Origin: Aliihoeflea sp. 40Bstr573
GTDB taxonomy: Bacteria; Pseudomonadota; Alphaproteobacteria; Rhizobiales; Rhizobiaceae
Length of the DNA: 48,260 nucleotides
Assembly: GCF_024105655.1 (NCBI RefSeq)
Contig: NZ_JAAAMH010000022.1
Location: forward strand, 1 to 48,260
Direction: 5' to 3'
Positions 24,318 through 32,611 of the stretch are shown here, one piece after another (position 1 is the first letter of the stretch; every line of letters begins with the position of its first letter). Made by a program: the position numbers and the translations under genes. Below the pieces are notes generated by a model. The model had not been told where the DNA came from, made no database searches, and saw nothing but the letters and a program-made list of their open reading frames with translations.

Positions 24318-25013
24318 ATGGCGGCGATGGCACCAAAGATCATGGTAGTCGAGGACGAAGAGCCGCTATGCGAATTGATCCGATATAATCTTGAAGCCGA
24401 AAACTACGCCGTGGAAATCGTCAATCGCGGCGATGAAGCTGAGCTGAGGCTGCTCGAATCCGTTCCGGATCTCCTCGTATTGGACTGGATGCTGCCGTCG
24501 CTTTCGGGAATCGAACTCTGCCGCCGTTTGCGCATCCGACCGGTGACTGAGCGGTTGCCCATCATCATGCTGACGGCGCGTGGCGAAGAGATGGATCGAG
24601 TACGGGGACTGTCGACGGGTGCCGACGATTACATGGTCAAGCCGTTTTCCGTTCCCGAATTGGTTGCCCGCGTTCGGGCGCTCCTACGTCGAGCCAACCC
24701 TGCAGTCATCGCGAGCATTCTGACGGTGGACGACTTGATGCTGGACCGGGAACAGCACCAAGTCTTTCGTGCCGGTGCGAAGGTGCATGTGGGCCCAACG
24801 GAATATCGACTGCTCGAGTTTCTGATGCTCGCCCCGGGTCGCGTCTTCTCACGCGAACAACTGCTCGACAGCATTTGGGGCAATACGGTCTATATCGACG
24901 AAAGGACCGTCGACGTCCATATCGGTAGGTTGAGGAAATGCCTGAACCCTGAGGGAACTCGGGACGTAATTCGAACCGTGCGCGGCGCGGGTTATGCCTT
25001 GGGTGGCAACTAG
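24318..25013 (+). CDS. phoB: PhoB, OmpR-type phosphate response regulator
   Basis: A 231-residue regulator. The receiver domain has the acidic pair EDEE, phospho-acceptor D in LLVLDWMLPSLSG (about D56) and K in MVKPFS. The C-terminal winged helix has the PhoB-type VDVHIGRLRKCLNPEG. It should bind the Pho box before pstS. Local phoB copies are typical of arsenic islands and link phosphate status to arsenite oxidation. No clear terminator follows; the next ~200 bp are unrecognised. Confidence 0.95.
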   Translation: MAAMAPKIMVVEDEEPLCELIRYNLEAENYAVEIVNRGDEAELRLLESVPDLLVLDWMLPSLSGIELCRRLRIRPVTERLPIIMLTARGEEMDRVRGLSTGADDYMVKPFSVPELVARVRALLRRANPAVIASILTVDDLMLDREQHQVFRAGAKVHVGPTEYRLLEFLMLAPGRVFSREQLLDSIWGNTVYIDERTVDVHIGRLRKCLNPEGTRDVIRTVRGAGYALGGN

Positions 25014-25227
25014 CGCAGATTGGGAATGCCTCGGCAGTCCGACTGGTCTTGATACTGAATTGGCGGCACCTCAGCTTACGAGTAAATGCACCGTTTGCCT
25101 GAACCCCCGAGTTGGGTATCGCATTGCGTTGCGAGCCCGGCGACCACTGAAGGGCCGCTTTCCAACTCCATTGCCCGTAAGCGGACAGACCGGAAGCCAT
25201 CCCATTTCGGTCGTTGCCGAGTCAAAA

Positions 25228-25410
25228 ATGGAATCTCAAAAGCGGATCGCAGTGCCCATGCTCGGTGGCATGGTGTCATCGTTGCTGTTGACGTTGATCG
25301 TCATCCCAGCGGTCTACGCGATCGTGAAGGGCTGGGGCTTGAAGGAAGGCGCTCCATCCGAGGCCGATACAAGGCTCCGGATTTCCGTCGAGCCCCAACC
25401 GGTTGGATGA
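25228..25410 (+). pseudogene. C-terminal remnant of a CusA/CzcA-type RND efflux pump
   Basis: About 60 codons encode KRIAVPMLGGMVSSLLLTLI followed by VIPAVYAIVKGWGL, the last membrane helix of heavy-metal RND pumps. More than 900 upstream residues are missing. The frame stays open upstream to 24994, but that part (over the phoB end and 25014-25227) has no RND similarity I can see. It is a deletion remnant, probably of a copper/silver pump, and marks decay at the left edge of the metal block. Confidence 0.75.
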
Positions 25411-25490
25411 GCGACGAGACTCGACCATGCAGGCTCCATCCCCGGGGTGTCATGAAAGTTGGCCGAAAGCTTCACTGATGCCGGATGAAT

Positions 25491-25521
25491 CGTCTGCGGC
25501 CCCGGCTCGTTGCCGCAGACG
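25491..25521. terminator. 10-bp hairpin after the csp gene
   Basis: CGTCTGCGGC (25491-25500) pairs with GCCGCAGACG (25512-25521) around an 11-nt loop. It lies 23 bp after the csp stop on the minus strand, and also after the RND remnant on the plus strand, so it could end transcription from both sides. No strong T-run is present. Confidence 0.5.
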
Positions 25522-25543
25522 CTAAGGCCTTATGGAGTGCTAA

Positions 25544-25876
25544 TCAGGCAGCCATGCTGCGGCAGGATTCGGCGCAGCGGCGGCAGGCCTCGACACATTC
25601 GTCCATTTCGCCGACCCGCTCGCAATCATCTGCGCATTGCGTACATATTTCTGCGCATTCGGCACATAGATGTTTGTGATGCTCGGAGCCAATCAACATG
25701 AAATGAGCCGCGGTCCGGCAAATTTCGGCGCACGCCATCATGAGCTTGAAGTGCTTCTTTTCGGTGTGCTGGCCGCCCATTTCCAAGCAGTGCCCCATCG
25801 CGTTCGACAGGCAGACACCGTAGCAATTCAGGCACTCATCGATGCAACGTTTCAACTCTGGGTCCATGTGATGCAT
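25544..25876 (-). CDS. Csp-type four-helix-bundle copper storage protein
   Basis: A 110-residue protein with 16 cysteines spaced along four helices (CxxxC repeats such as CIDECLNCYGVC and CAECAEICTQC). This is the plan of bacterial copper storage proteins (Csp3/DUF326), where cysteines line the core and bind many Cu(I) ions. It has no signal peptide, so it is cytosolic and Csp3-like. The ATG at 25876 has GGAG 9 bp upstream; the longer open frame to 26077 gives a low-complexity, unrelated N terminus. It would buffer copper for the nearby exporters and chaperones. Confidence 0.9.
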   Translation of the reverse strand: MHHMDPELKRCIDECLNCYGVCLSNAMGHCLEMGGQHTEKKHFKLMMACAEICRTAAHFMLIGSEHHKHLCAECAEICTQCADDCERVGEMDECVEACRRCAESCRSMAA

Positions 25877-26030
25877 GCAGGTTTCTCCGTAGATCCGTGA
25901 TCGTGCAGGCAAGCTCTTGCAGCCTGGCCGCGCGCTTTCCAATCGATGGAGGCACAGGTTGTTCCCGCCCACATCTGGCTTCGTCTTGTTGACGAGCAAG
26001 CGAGTCTCCAGGCTTTTCGCCGCGCGAGAG

Positions 26031-26285
26031 CTAGACGGAGATCGTGGTAAAGGCGTAGCCCTCGTAGGCTGCATCACCTTCGTTCTGCCGTCGGCGGCTG
26101 ATCCAGTCCTGAAACTCGAATGTCACGGGGAATTTCCCTCGTTTGCTCGCGTTCGCTCGCGACGTCGTATCGATGAGGATGTCATATCGCTGTGCGGTTG
26201 ACAGGTAGATGGTCTCGCCCGCGGGAATCACGACGCTTTCGTTCCAAGGCTGGTTGAGCGCCCTTCCGTCGACCGATACCACAGC
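26031..26285 (-). pseudogene. Internal fragment of a multicopper oxidase
   Basis: About 84 codons match a middle cupredoxin domain of periplasmic multicopper oxidases ([10 protein letters not shown]...VVIPAGET ... RYDILIDT ... FPVTFEFQDW ... AAYEGYAFTT), then stop at TAG 26031-26033. The N-terminal part and the C-terminal HCHxxxH copper site are absent. Upstream, the frame hits a TAG at 26286-26288, exactly where mntR-like sequence begins on the other strand. This is a gene cut by rearrangement. Confidence 0.7.
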
Positions 26286-26557
26286 CTACCGTAGCCAAGA
26301 TGCTAAAGCGTCTGGCCGCCGAGGGCCTGGTCCAGCAGAAGCGCTATCGCGGCATTTTTCTAACCGAGGAAGGTGCCGGGCTCGCCGCGATGTGCCGCGA
26401 CCGCCACCAGGTGGTGGAATCCTTCCTTCGTGCCCTTGGCATCAGCCCCGAGACGGCACGGCTCGATTCGGAAGGAATCGAACATCACGTCAGCGTTGAA
26501 ACGCTGGATGCGTTCCGGCGCTTTGCAGCGGGGAAGCCAATCGGTGACGATCGATAG
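26282..26557 (+). pseudogene. mntR: 3' fragment of an MntR-type (DtxR family) regulator
   Basis: From 26282 the frame reads [18 protein letters not shown] and continues through [10 protein letters not shown] ... [19 protein letters not shown] ... [15 protein letters not shown]. This is the second half of the MntR winged helix plus its dimerisation region. The first ~60 residues, including the start of the DNA-binding domain, are missing, so the ATG at 26300 is probably not a functional start. It abuts the multicopper oxidase fragment head to head with no spacer. MntR normally represses manganese uptake. Confidence 0.75.
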
Positions 26558-26570
26558 CGGTCTTCGTCCG

Positions 26571-26924
26571 CTAGAGGAGATCTTTCAGTACGCAATGCCC
26601 ATTATCGACGATGGTTACGATTCCGGCATCTACCGAATTTATCGAAACCGCTCCCGAGTCGAGGTCGATCACCAAGCGGTGCTCCGGGGTAGCCGCTGTC
26701 TCCGATCGGCAGGCAAGGGTTGCCTTGCGATCGCCAATTTCCGTCGTCATCGCTCGCTGACCGCATTCGGCAAGACGCGATCCGTTGAAGGTGCCGTCCG
26801 ACTCGCGGCGGATAACGATCTTCAAATTGACGCCTGACGTCAGATTACAGGTCGCTAGCGTGCCGCCTGCATGCGGCAAGGCGACTGACGGGATCAGCAG
26901 GAACAACGCGACGTATCGAAGCAT
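26571..26924 (-). CDS. Small exported protein, unknown function
   Basis: A 117-residue protein with a clear signal peptide (MLRYVALFLLIPSVALPHA-G). The mature part (~98 residues) has four cysteines in two well-separated pairs of positions (ATCNL, LAECGQ, LACRSE, GHCVLK), likely two disulfides. The ATG at 26924 has GGGAG upstream; the longer frame to 26990 has no better start. I recognise no family. It is divergent from the copper operon across 209 bp, and its 3' end faces the mntR fragment. Confidence 0.65.
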   Translation of the reverse strand: MLRYVALFLLIPSVALPHAGGTLATCNLTSGVNLKIVIRRESDGTFNGSRLAECGQRAMTTEIGDRKATLACRSETAATPEHRLVIDLDSGAVSINSVDAGIVTIVDNGHCVLKDLL

Positions 26925-27133
26925 GGCCAACTCCCAGGTCAAAGAATGCGCCTTGCTCTTCGGCGCGTCAACGACCTCAAAACAGTGCACGCCACACGTT
27001 CGAAGCAGCCGTACCAGTTTCAGAACAGGCAGTTCGGGACGGTGGTTTTCGAAAGCACACGTACCGGGACTTGAACCTCACCCTGCTAGAGGTCTTAAGA
27101 GCATTTTCAAGATACCGGATCAGGAACCCTTTG

Positions 27134-27625
27134 ATGCTTTTTCTCCGTTTAGGACTGACCGCCGCCATCATCGCCTCCGGGTCGATCGCTCGACTCGATT
27201 TCGCCTTCGCAGCCGAGAGCGAAGTTGTCATCGAAGAGGCGAAGATTGCGATGCCTCCCCGGGGGGCACCCTCGATGGCCGGCTATCTCGTCATCAGGAA
27301 CGGTTCGGACGAGGCCGTTGCCGTCGAGGCGGTCGAAAGCGAGATGTTCGGTTCGATTTCGATCCATGTCACGACAATCGAAAACGGTGTCGCCTCGATG
27401 CGACCCGCGCCCATACCGTTTCAAATCCCCGGTCATAGCGAATTGCAGATGAAGCCGGGCGGCGTCCATCTCATGATCGCGGACCCCAGCGCCGGACTTG
27501 AAGCCGGTGGCAGCGTCGGCCTCGACGTGCGGTTCACCGACGGAAGCGTCGTTAGAGCTGAGGCCGAGTTAGTCCCGTTCGGCGGGCGTCCCGCCGACCA
27601 CCACCACGGAGCCTCGCACGAATGA
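27134..27625 (+). CDS. PCuAC periplasmic copper chaperone
   Basis: A 163-residue protein with a signal peptide (to about AFA-A) and a cupredoxin-like PCuAC/DUF461 fold. The Cu(I) motif H-x10-M...HxM is visible as IHVTTIENGVASM and, later, GGVHLM. A C-terminal DHHHGASHE tail adds likely Cu(II) ligands. PCuAC delivers copper to cytochrome oxidase with SCO. The ATG at 27134 has AGGA 8 bp upstream; the frame stays open to 27071. It is the first gene of the PCuAC-SCO-DUF411 operon, coupled to SCO by ATGA. Confidence 0.93.
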   Translation: MLFLRLGLTAAIIASGSIARLDFAFAAESEVVIEEAKIAMPPRGAPSMAGYLVIRNGSDEAVAVEAVESEMFGSISIHVTTIENGVASMRPAPIPFQIPGHSELQMKPGGVHLMIADPSAGLEAGGSVGLDVRFTDGSVVRAEAELVPFGGRPADHHHGASHE

Positions 27626-28257
27626 GCGCCATGGGCATTTTCCGCGCCGCGGTATGGGGCCTGATTGCCGGATGCGTCGCGATCATCGTCTATTTCGGCG
27701 CGTTGCAACCGCGAATGACGAATGAACTGCCGCCCGCAGCTGCGGCAGGCGCGGATTCAACGTCGGGAATTGGCGGGCCGTTCACCATGACGGCGCATAC
27801 GGGTGAAACGGTCACCGAAGCCACCTATTCCGGAAAGCCCTGGCTGATGTTCATGGGCTTCACCCATTGTCCCGACATCTGTCCCACGACACTCGCCGAA
27901 ATGACGTCCTGGTTCGAGGAACTCGGATCGGATGCCGATCTCATCCAAGCCTTCCTTGTGACCGTAGACCCTGAGCGCGATACCGTCGATGTCCTCGCGC
28001 AATACATGACCTCCTTCGACGAACGGATTCTCGCTCTGAGGCCCGCGCCGGAGGAACTGGAACGGTTCGCCAAGGCTTTCAAGATCCACTACGAGAAAGT
28101 ACCGTTCGGGGAAGACGACTACACGATGGACCATACTGCTGGCGTCCTGATGTTCGACAGCGAAGGAGAGTTCTCCGGAACGCTTGATCTCCACGAACCG
28201 CGCGACACCACGATCTCCAAACTGCGCCGCCTCATCGGAAAGGACCGAACGACATGA
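27622..28257 (+). CDS. SCO1/SenC/PrrC-family copper chaperone
   Basis: A 211-residue membrane-anchored thioredoxin-fold protein. A single helix is at about 7-27; the copper-binding CPDICP (C83, C87) and a distal histidine in YTMDHTAG are present. It hands copper to the CuA site of cytochrome c oxidase or keeps it reduced. The start overlaps PCuAC and the stop overlaps the DUF411 gene, both as ATGA, so the three are co-translated. Confidence 0.94.
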   Translation: MSAMGIFRAAVWGLIAGCVAIIVYFGALQPRMTNELPPAAAAGADSTSGIGGPFTMTAHTGETVTEATYSGKPWLMFMGFTHCPDICPTTLAEMTSWFEELGSDADLIQAFLVTVDPERDTVDVLAQYMTSFDERILALRPAPEELERFAKAFKIHYEKVPFGEDDYTMDHTAGVLMFDSEGEFSGTLDLHEPRDTTISKLRRLIGKDRTT

Positions 28258-28712
28258 GCATATTCCGCATTCCGTTGGCCGCTGCCGCTCTTTTCGCCCT
28301 GACGGGCATCGCTGCAGCCGAAGCCTTGACGTTCGACCTGGCCAGGACGCAATCCTGCGGTTGCTGCCTCGCCTACGCCAAAAGGCTGGAGGACAGCGGT
28401 CACGTTGTCCAAGTCTCCGACCTGCCCATGGCGTCTCTCATGCAAATGAAGAACGAACTCGGTGTCCCGGCCGAACTGGCAGGATGCCATACGTCAAAGG
28501 TCGGCAACTACGTCATTGAAGGCCATGTGCCGGCGGCAGACGTCGAGCGGCTCGTCAGCGAAGCACCCGATGCGGTCGGCCTCGCAGTGGCCGGAATGCC
28601 GGTCGGGTCACCCGGCATGGAATATGGCGACAGACGCGACGCCTACGATGTCACCTTGATCCACCGCGATGGCTCGACATCCGTCTACAACAGCTATCCG
28701 GCAAAAGACTGA
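28254..28712 (+). CDS. DUF411 exported metal-binding protein
   Basis: A 152-residue periplasmic protein with a signal peptide (to about AAA-E). It has the DUF411 start SCGCCLAYAKRLEDSGH (C35, C37, C38), then LAGCHTSKVGNYVIEGHVPA and GMPVGSPGME. DUF411 proteins are common beside copper genes and probably bind Cu through the CGCC and CH motifs. It is coupled to SCO by ATGA. Its role in transfer or storage is not established. Confidence 0.9.
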   Translation: MSIFRIPLAAAALFALTGIAAAEALTFDLARTQSCGCCLAYAKRLEDSGHVVQVSDLPMASLMQMKNELGVPAELAGCHTSKVGNYVIEGHVPAADVERLVSEAPDAVGLAVAGMPVGSPGMEYGDRRDAYDVTLIHRDGSTSVYNSYPAKD

Positions 28713-28747
28713 ACGGACCGGTCGGCCAAATGAAGGGAACGCCAACC

Positions 28748-28867
28748 ATGATGGACGGAATGGGCACCATGATGTGGGGTATGGGATTTGCCGGTCTGCT
28801 CGGGCTGGTCGTCCTGATCCTTATGGTTGCCGCCTTGATCAAGTACCTGTTCTTCCATCGGCCTTAG
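28748..28867 (+). CDS. Met-rich 39-residue membrane microprotein
   Basis: Starts MMDGMGTMMWGMGFAGLLG and continues as one hydrophobic helix ending LIKYLFFHRP. There are seven methionines in the first 12 residues. The ATG at 28748 has AAGGGA 9 bp upstream; the in-frame ATG at 28730 is an alternative. It lies 35 bp after DUF411 and 8 bp before the CDF gene, same strand. Met-rich tips often bind Cu(I), so this may be a small copper accessory; that is inference. Confidence 0.65.
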   Translation: MMDGMGTMMWGMGFAGLLGLVVLILMVAALIKYLFFHRP

Positions 28868-28875
28868 GATTCGCT

Positions 28876-29787
28876 ATGTCGGCGCATTCGCACGGGCACG
28901 CGAGCGGGGCTTCCGGGGACCGACGGGTAATTTGGGCCATCGGGGTCAACCTTTTGCTGACGATCGCGCAAGTGGTGGGCGGTATCGTTTCGGGCAGCCT
29001 TTCGCTCGTCGCCGATGCCATCCACAACCTCAGCGACGCCATGGCCTTGGTGATCGCCTTCGTAGCTAGGCGGGTTGCCCGCAAGCCTGCCGACGAATTC
29101 ATGACGTGGGGGTACGGCCGCGCCGAAGCGGTAGCCGCGCTCGTCAATTACACGACGCTCATCGTCATCGGCCTCTATCTCGTCTACGAAGGCGTTTTCC
29201 GACTTTTTGAACCCCAACCGGTGGGAGGCTGGATCGTGGTCGCGGTCGCGGGATTGGCCTTGGCGGTCGACACCGCGACAGCGGTTCTGACCTATGCGCT
29301 TTCGAAACGCAGCATGAATATCCGCGCGGCCTTCCTGCACAACGTATCCGACGCGCTCGGCTCCGTCGGCGTTATCGTGGCGGGCACGCTCATCATCCTC
29401 TATGACTGGCGCATCGTCGATCCGATCGTAACGCTGATGATCGCGGCCTACGTGCTGTGGCAATCGTTCCGGGAGATAGGCGCGTCCATCCGCCTGCTCA
29501 TGATGGGAGCGCCGGCGGGCCTTGATCTTCGAAGCCTGGTCGCTGACATTTCAGCGATTGAAGGTGTTCGCGCCGTCTATCACATCCATGCCTGGACGGT
29601 GACCGAGGAGACAAGCGCGTTCGAGGCCCGCATCGTCATTTCCGACGACCACTCGCCCAAGGATGTGCGCGAACAGGTCGATTCGCTGCTTAAGGAAAGG
29701 CATGGCATCACACATGTCAGCCTCGCGATCGAGCGCGGCCAAGGCAGCCACGGCGAACATCCTGTCGTGGGTCACCGCCAAGAGTGA
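28876..29787 (+). CDS. Cation diffusion facilitator (CzcD/ZitB-like) metal exporter
   Basis: A 303-residue inner-membrane antiporter for Zn, Cd or Co. The N terminus is His-rich (HSHGHASG). The metal-site helices carry HNLSD (TM2) and HNVSD (TM5), giving the HD-HD site typical of Zn/Cd CDFs. A cytoplasmic ferredoxin-like C-terminal domain follows (SAIEGVRAVYHIHAWTV). The start is ATG at 28876, 8 bp after the microprotein. It sits between copper-handling genes and zntA, which transcribes toward it. Confidence 0.94.
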   Translation: MSAHSHGHASGASGDRRVIWAIGVNLLLTIAQVVGGIVSGSLSLVADAIHNLSDAMALVIAFVARRVARKPADEFMTWGYGRAEAVAALVNYTTLIVIGLYLVYEGVFRLFEPQPVGGWIVVAVAGLALAVDTATAVLTYALSKRSMNIRAAFLHNVSDALGSVGVIVAGTLIILYDWRIVDPIVTLMIAAYVLWQSFREIGASIRLLMMGAPAGLDLRSLVADISAIEGVRAVYHIHAWTVTEETSAFEARIVISDDHSPKDVREQVDSLLKERHGITHVSLAIERGQGSHGEHPVVGHRQE

Positions 29788-29808
29788 AGGTCCGTGGCCG
29801 GGTTGCGG

Positions 29809-31980
29809 CTAGTCACTGCCCCGCCACGACAGCAGCCGCATCGCGTTCGCTGTGACAAGCACGGTCGCGCCCGTATCCGCCAGGATTGCTGGCCAGAGGC
29901 CCGTGACGCCAATGACGGTCGTGACGAGGAACACGGCTTTCAGCCCGAGCGCTATCGTGATGTTCTGGTAGATGTTCCGCAAAGTCAGTCGAGACAGAAG
30001 GACCATGTCGGCGACGTCCCTCACGCGTCCGTGCAGGACGGCGGCGTCGGCCGTTTCGAGCGCGACGTCCGTGCCGCTTCCCATGGCGATACCGATGTCG
30101 GCCGCAGCGAGAGCAGGCGCATCGTTGATGCCGTCGCCGACTTTCGCGACGAAGCTTCCCGACTGCCGCATCTCCGCGACGATGCGTTGCTTGTCCTCCG
30201 GCAGCAGTTCTGCGCGTGCCTCGATGCCGAGCGTTTGCGCGATCGCCTTGGCGGTTCGCGCGTTGTCGCCGGTCAGCATGATCGCATCCGCGCCGATTGC
30301 GCGAAGAGCCGCCACACCCTCCGCCGCGTCGTCTCGCGGTTCATCCCGCATGCCTATAAGGCCTGCAACCGTGTCGCCGACCATCAGAACCGAAACTGTC
30401 TTGCCTTGGTCGTTGAGGGCTTCGATCTGCATGGACAGATCGTTGTCCATGGCGATGCGCTGGGCTGCGGCACCGGGCGAACCGAGGAACAGCCTTTCCC
30501 CGGCCAGCGTCCCCTGGACACCCTTGCCGCCGAGCGCCGAGGCCTCTTGCGCAGCGGTGATCTGGATGCCGTCATCTTTGGCCCGGGCAAGGATAGCTGT
30601 AGCGAGCGGATGGCTCGAGCCGACTTCGAGCGACGCCGCCAACCGAAGAACCTCGCCGCCCAAACGGCCAACGGCCACGATGTCCGTGACCACTGGTTTG
30701 CCTTCGGTCAGCGTTCCCGTCTTGTCGAACGCGACGCGATCGACCTTTCCCAAGCCTTCCAGAACCGCACCGCCCTTCATCAAAAGCCCGCGCCGGGCCC
30801 CCGCCGAGAGTGCCGCCGCGATCGCCGCAGGCGTGGAGATGACAAGGGCGCAGGGGCACCCAATCAGCAGAACCGCGAGCCCGCGATAGACCCACGTCGC
30901 CCAATCCTCCCCAGCAAAGAGCGGCGGCATCACTGCGACGAGAGCCGCCACCACCATCACGCCGGGCGTATAGTATTTGGAGAACTTGTCGATGAAGCGC
31001 TCGGTCGGAGCCTTCGATTCCTGCGCCTCTTCGACGAGTGCAATGATGCGGGCGATCGTGTTGTCGGCGGCACCCGCCGTCACCTCGACGCGCAGCACGC
31101 CGTCGTGGTTGACCGTTCCAGCATAGACCCTGTCGCCTTCTTCCTTTCGCTTGGGCACCGATTCACCGGTTACCGGAGCCTCGTCGACCGTGCTTTCTCC
31201 CGAGGCGACCGTTCCGTCCGCCGGGAGCCTGTCGCCAGGCCGCACGATCACGATGTTGCCGATCGCAAGGCTATCGGCGGGTACTGTTTTCGTGGAATCT
31301 CCGTCCTCGAGGAGGGCCGTCCGGGGCATCAGCTTTGCGAGGGCACGGATGCCCGCGCGCGCCCTGCCGGCAGCGACGCCTTCGAGCATTTCACCGACGA
31401 GGAAAAGGACGACGACGACCGCCGCCTCTTCGGCCGCATTGATGAACACGGCACCGACCGCCGCGACCGTCATGAGGGTTTCTATGGAGAACGGACTGCC
31501 GTTGACCGCGCCTGCGACCGCCCGACGCGCGATGGGCACCAGTCCCACCGACATGGCCAGGATAAAGCCCCAGGGTTGCGTGGCCGGAACGAGATACGAG
31601 AAGACGAAAGCCACAGCCAGAGCGAGGCCGCAGGCAATCGTCAGCCGCGCCTTGCGTCCCGACCACCAAGCTCCTTCCGGGTCGATTTCCGCATGATGGG
31701 AGACATTGGCCGCGCTGCCGGTCACTGCGTCCGGATCGCGGGTACTCTTGCCCTCGGCTCCCGCCAGAAGAGCAGCTTCGTAGCCCAGCGATTTCACCTT
31801 CGTTGCGATCTCTCCAAGGTTCGCGCCGGGCCCGTGCAGGACTGTCATCGAACCCGACACCACCGAGACCTGAACGTCTTCGACCTCCGCCATCCGGCGC
31901 ACTGCGGTATCGACCTTCGACGCGCAAGCGGCACAATCCATTCCGGATACACGGAAGCGGGTCGTCGTTTGTCGTTGCAT
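29809..31980 (-). CDS. zntA: ZntA/CadA-type Zn/Cd/Pb-exporting P-type ATPase
   Basis: A 723-residue P1B ATPase. One HMA domain (GMDCAACASK, 13-22) is followed by eight helices, the transport motif CPC (375-377), the phosphorylation loop DKTGT (419-423), and GDGINDAP. The last helix has DTGATVLVTANA, the aspartate-containing motif of Zn/Cd/Pb pumps (ZntA type) rather than the copper type. The promoter at 32008-32038 has the MerR-type long spacer. A CadR/ZntR-like regulator lies ~630 bp upstream on the same strand. It is convergent with the CDF gene. Confidence 0.96.
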   Translation of the reverse strand: MQRQTTTRFRVSGMDCAACASKVDTAVRRMAEVEDVQVSVVSGSMTVLHGPGANLGEIATKVKSLGYEAALLAGAEGKSTRDPDAVTGSAANVSHHAEIDPEGAWWSGRKARLTIACGLALAVAFVFSYLVPATQPWGFILAMSVGLVPIARRAVAGAVNGSPFSIETLMTVAAVGAVFINAAEEAAVVVVLFLVGEMLEGVAAGRARAGIRALAKLMPRTALLEDGDSTKTVPADSLAIGNIVIVRPGDRLPADGTVASGESTVDEAPVTGESVPKRKEEGDRVYAGTVNHDGVLRVEVTAGAADNTIARIIALVEEAQESKAPTERFIDKFSKYYTPGVMVVAALVAVMPPLFAGEDWATWVYRGLAVLLIGCPCALVISTPAAIAAALSAGARRGLLMKGGAVLEGLGKVDRVAFDKTGTLTEGKPVVTDIVAVGRLGGEVLRLAASLEVGSSHPLATAILARAKDDGIQITAAQEASALGGKGVQGTLAGERLFLGSPGAAAQRIAMDNDLSMQIEALNDQGKTVSVLMVGDTVAGLIGMRDEPRDDAAEGVAALRAIGADAIMLTGDNARTAKAIAQTLGIEARAELLPEDKQRIVAEMRQSGSFVAKVGDGINDAPALAAADIGIAMGSGTDVALETADAAVLHGRVRDVADMVLLSRLTLRNIYQNITIALGLKAVFLVTTVIGVTGLWPAILADTGATVLVTANAMRLLSWRGSD

Positions 31981-32007
31981 GGCTTGGCTCCTGATAGCGA
32001 GAGCATA

Positions 32008-32038
32008 GCCATAGGACCTCTAGTACCTATAGGATCAA
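32008..32038 (-). promoter_or_regulatory. MerR-type promoter of zntA
   Basis: On the minus strand TTGATC (32033-32038) and TATGGC (32008-32013) are 19 bp apart. The spacer holds an imperfect dyad (CTATAGGTACTAGAGG, framed by CCTATA and TCCTATGG). Overlong 19-20-bp spacers that need DNA distortion by the bound activator are the hallmark of MerR-family metal sensors, so the nearby MerR-like protein is the likely activator. Confidence 0.75.
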
Positions 32039-32085
32039 GCGTAATTCGTCAGAGGGGCGGATGATTGCACGATGGACAAAAAACT

Positions 32086-32598
32086 ATGTCCGGATACTCA
32101 CTCGCGTTGATCCGCTGCGTTGCGGCCGCATTTCTGGCCAGTCAGGCTCCCGACGTAGCGGCAACCGGTAGCGAAAGCCCGCGCGCATATCTCTACCATC
32201 CAGACCAGCAGGAAGCGCCTACGGAAGCGGACTGCGTAGCTGCCGTGTCGCGAACACGCGCATCGACCGAGAAGGCCTTGGCGTCGCTCTGGGGACGAAA
32301 TCCCTACGGGGCCGAGCTCGAATTCTATCTGGTGATATCGGACGGTCGAATGGATACGACGTTCGCCGCCGAGGGCGACTATGATTCCGGAACGGTGAAT
32401 TTCGGTCCGACGATTCTCGACCGAACGCCGTTCCTGCTTGTACCCGACGACCATCCGAATCTCCGCCTGCGCGGCGAGATTGCCTCAAGTCCCGGAAGTC
32501 CCGTCGTGACGGTCATTCTTCGCGACGTCCCGTCGGTTTCGGGCGCTGCGGACCGCACGAGCTACTATTGCAGCTTGGACGACGGGACCGTGACCTGA
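32086..32598 (+). CDS. Exported protein, unknown function
   Basis: A 170-residue protein with a likely signal peptide (to about VAAT). No family recognised. The mature part has two cysteines (EADCVAAV, SYYCSL) and few motifs. The ATG at 32086 is chosen; a TTG at 32065 in frame would lengthen it by seven residues. Its 5' end is 48 bp from the MerR-type promoter of zntA in the divergent direction, so it may share control. Its 3' end faces the MerR gene. Confidence 0.6.
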   Translation: MSGYSLALIRCVAAAFLASQAPDVAATGSESPRAYLYHPDQQEAPTEADCVAAVSRTRASTEKALASLWGRNPYGAELEFYLVISDGRMDTTFAAEGDYDSGTVNFGPTILDRTPFLLVPDDHPNLRLRGEIASSPGSPVVTVILRDVPSVSGAADRTSYYCSLDDGTVT

Positions 32599-32611
32599 AA
32601 CCCGGCCTTGG

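Noticed and set aside
24994-25410. Full-length 138-residue protein over the RND remnant
   Set aside because: It begins inside phoB, and only the last ~60 codons resemble an RND pump, so it is treated as a remnant and not an intact gene.
27050-27115. Possible tRNA (GTTCAAGTCCCG on the minus strand)
   Set aside because: The T-arm-like sequence has no matching 5-bp stem, and no acceptor or anticodon stem can be built around it.
29794-32064. 756-codon open frame on the plus strand across zntA
   Set aside because: It is exactly antisense to a complete P-type ATPase with all motifs; the translated product is low-complexity and Arg-rich.
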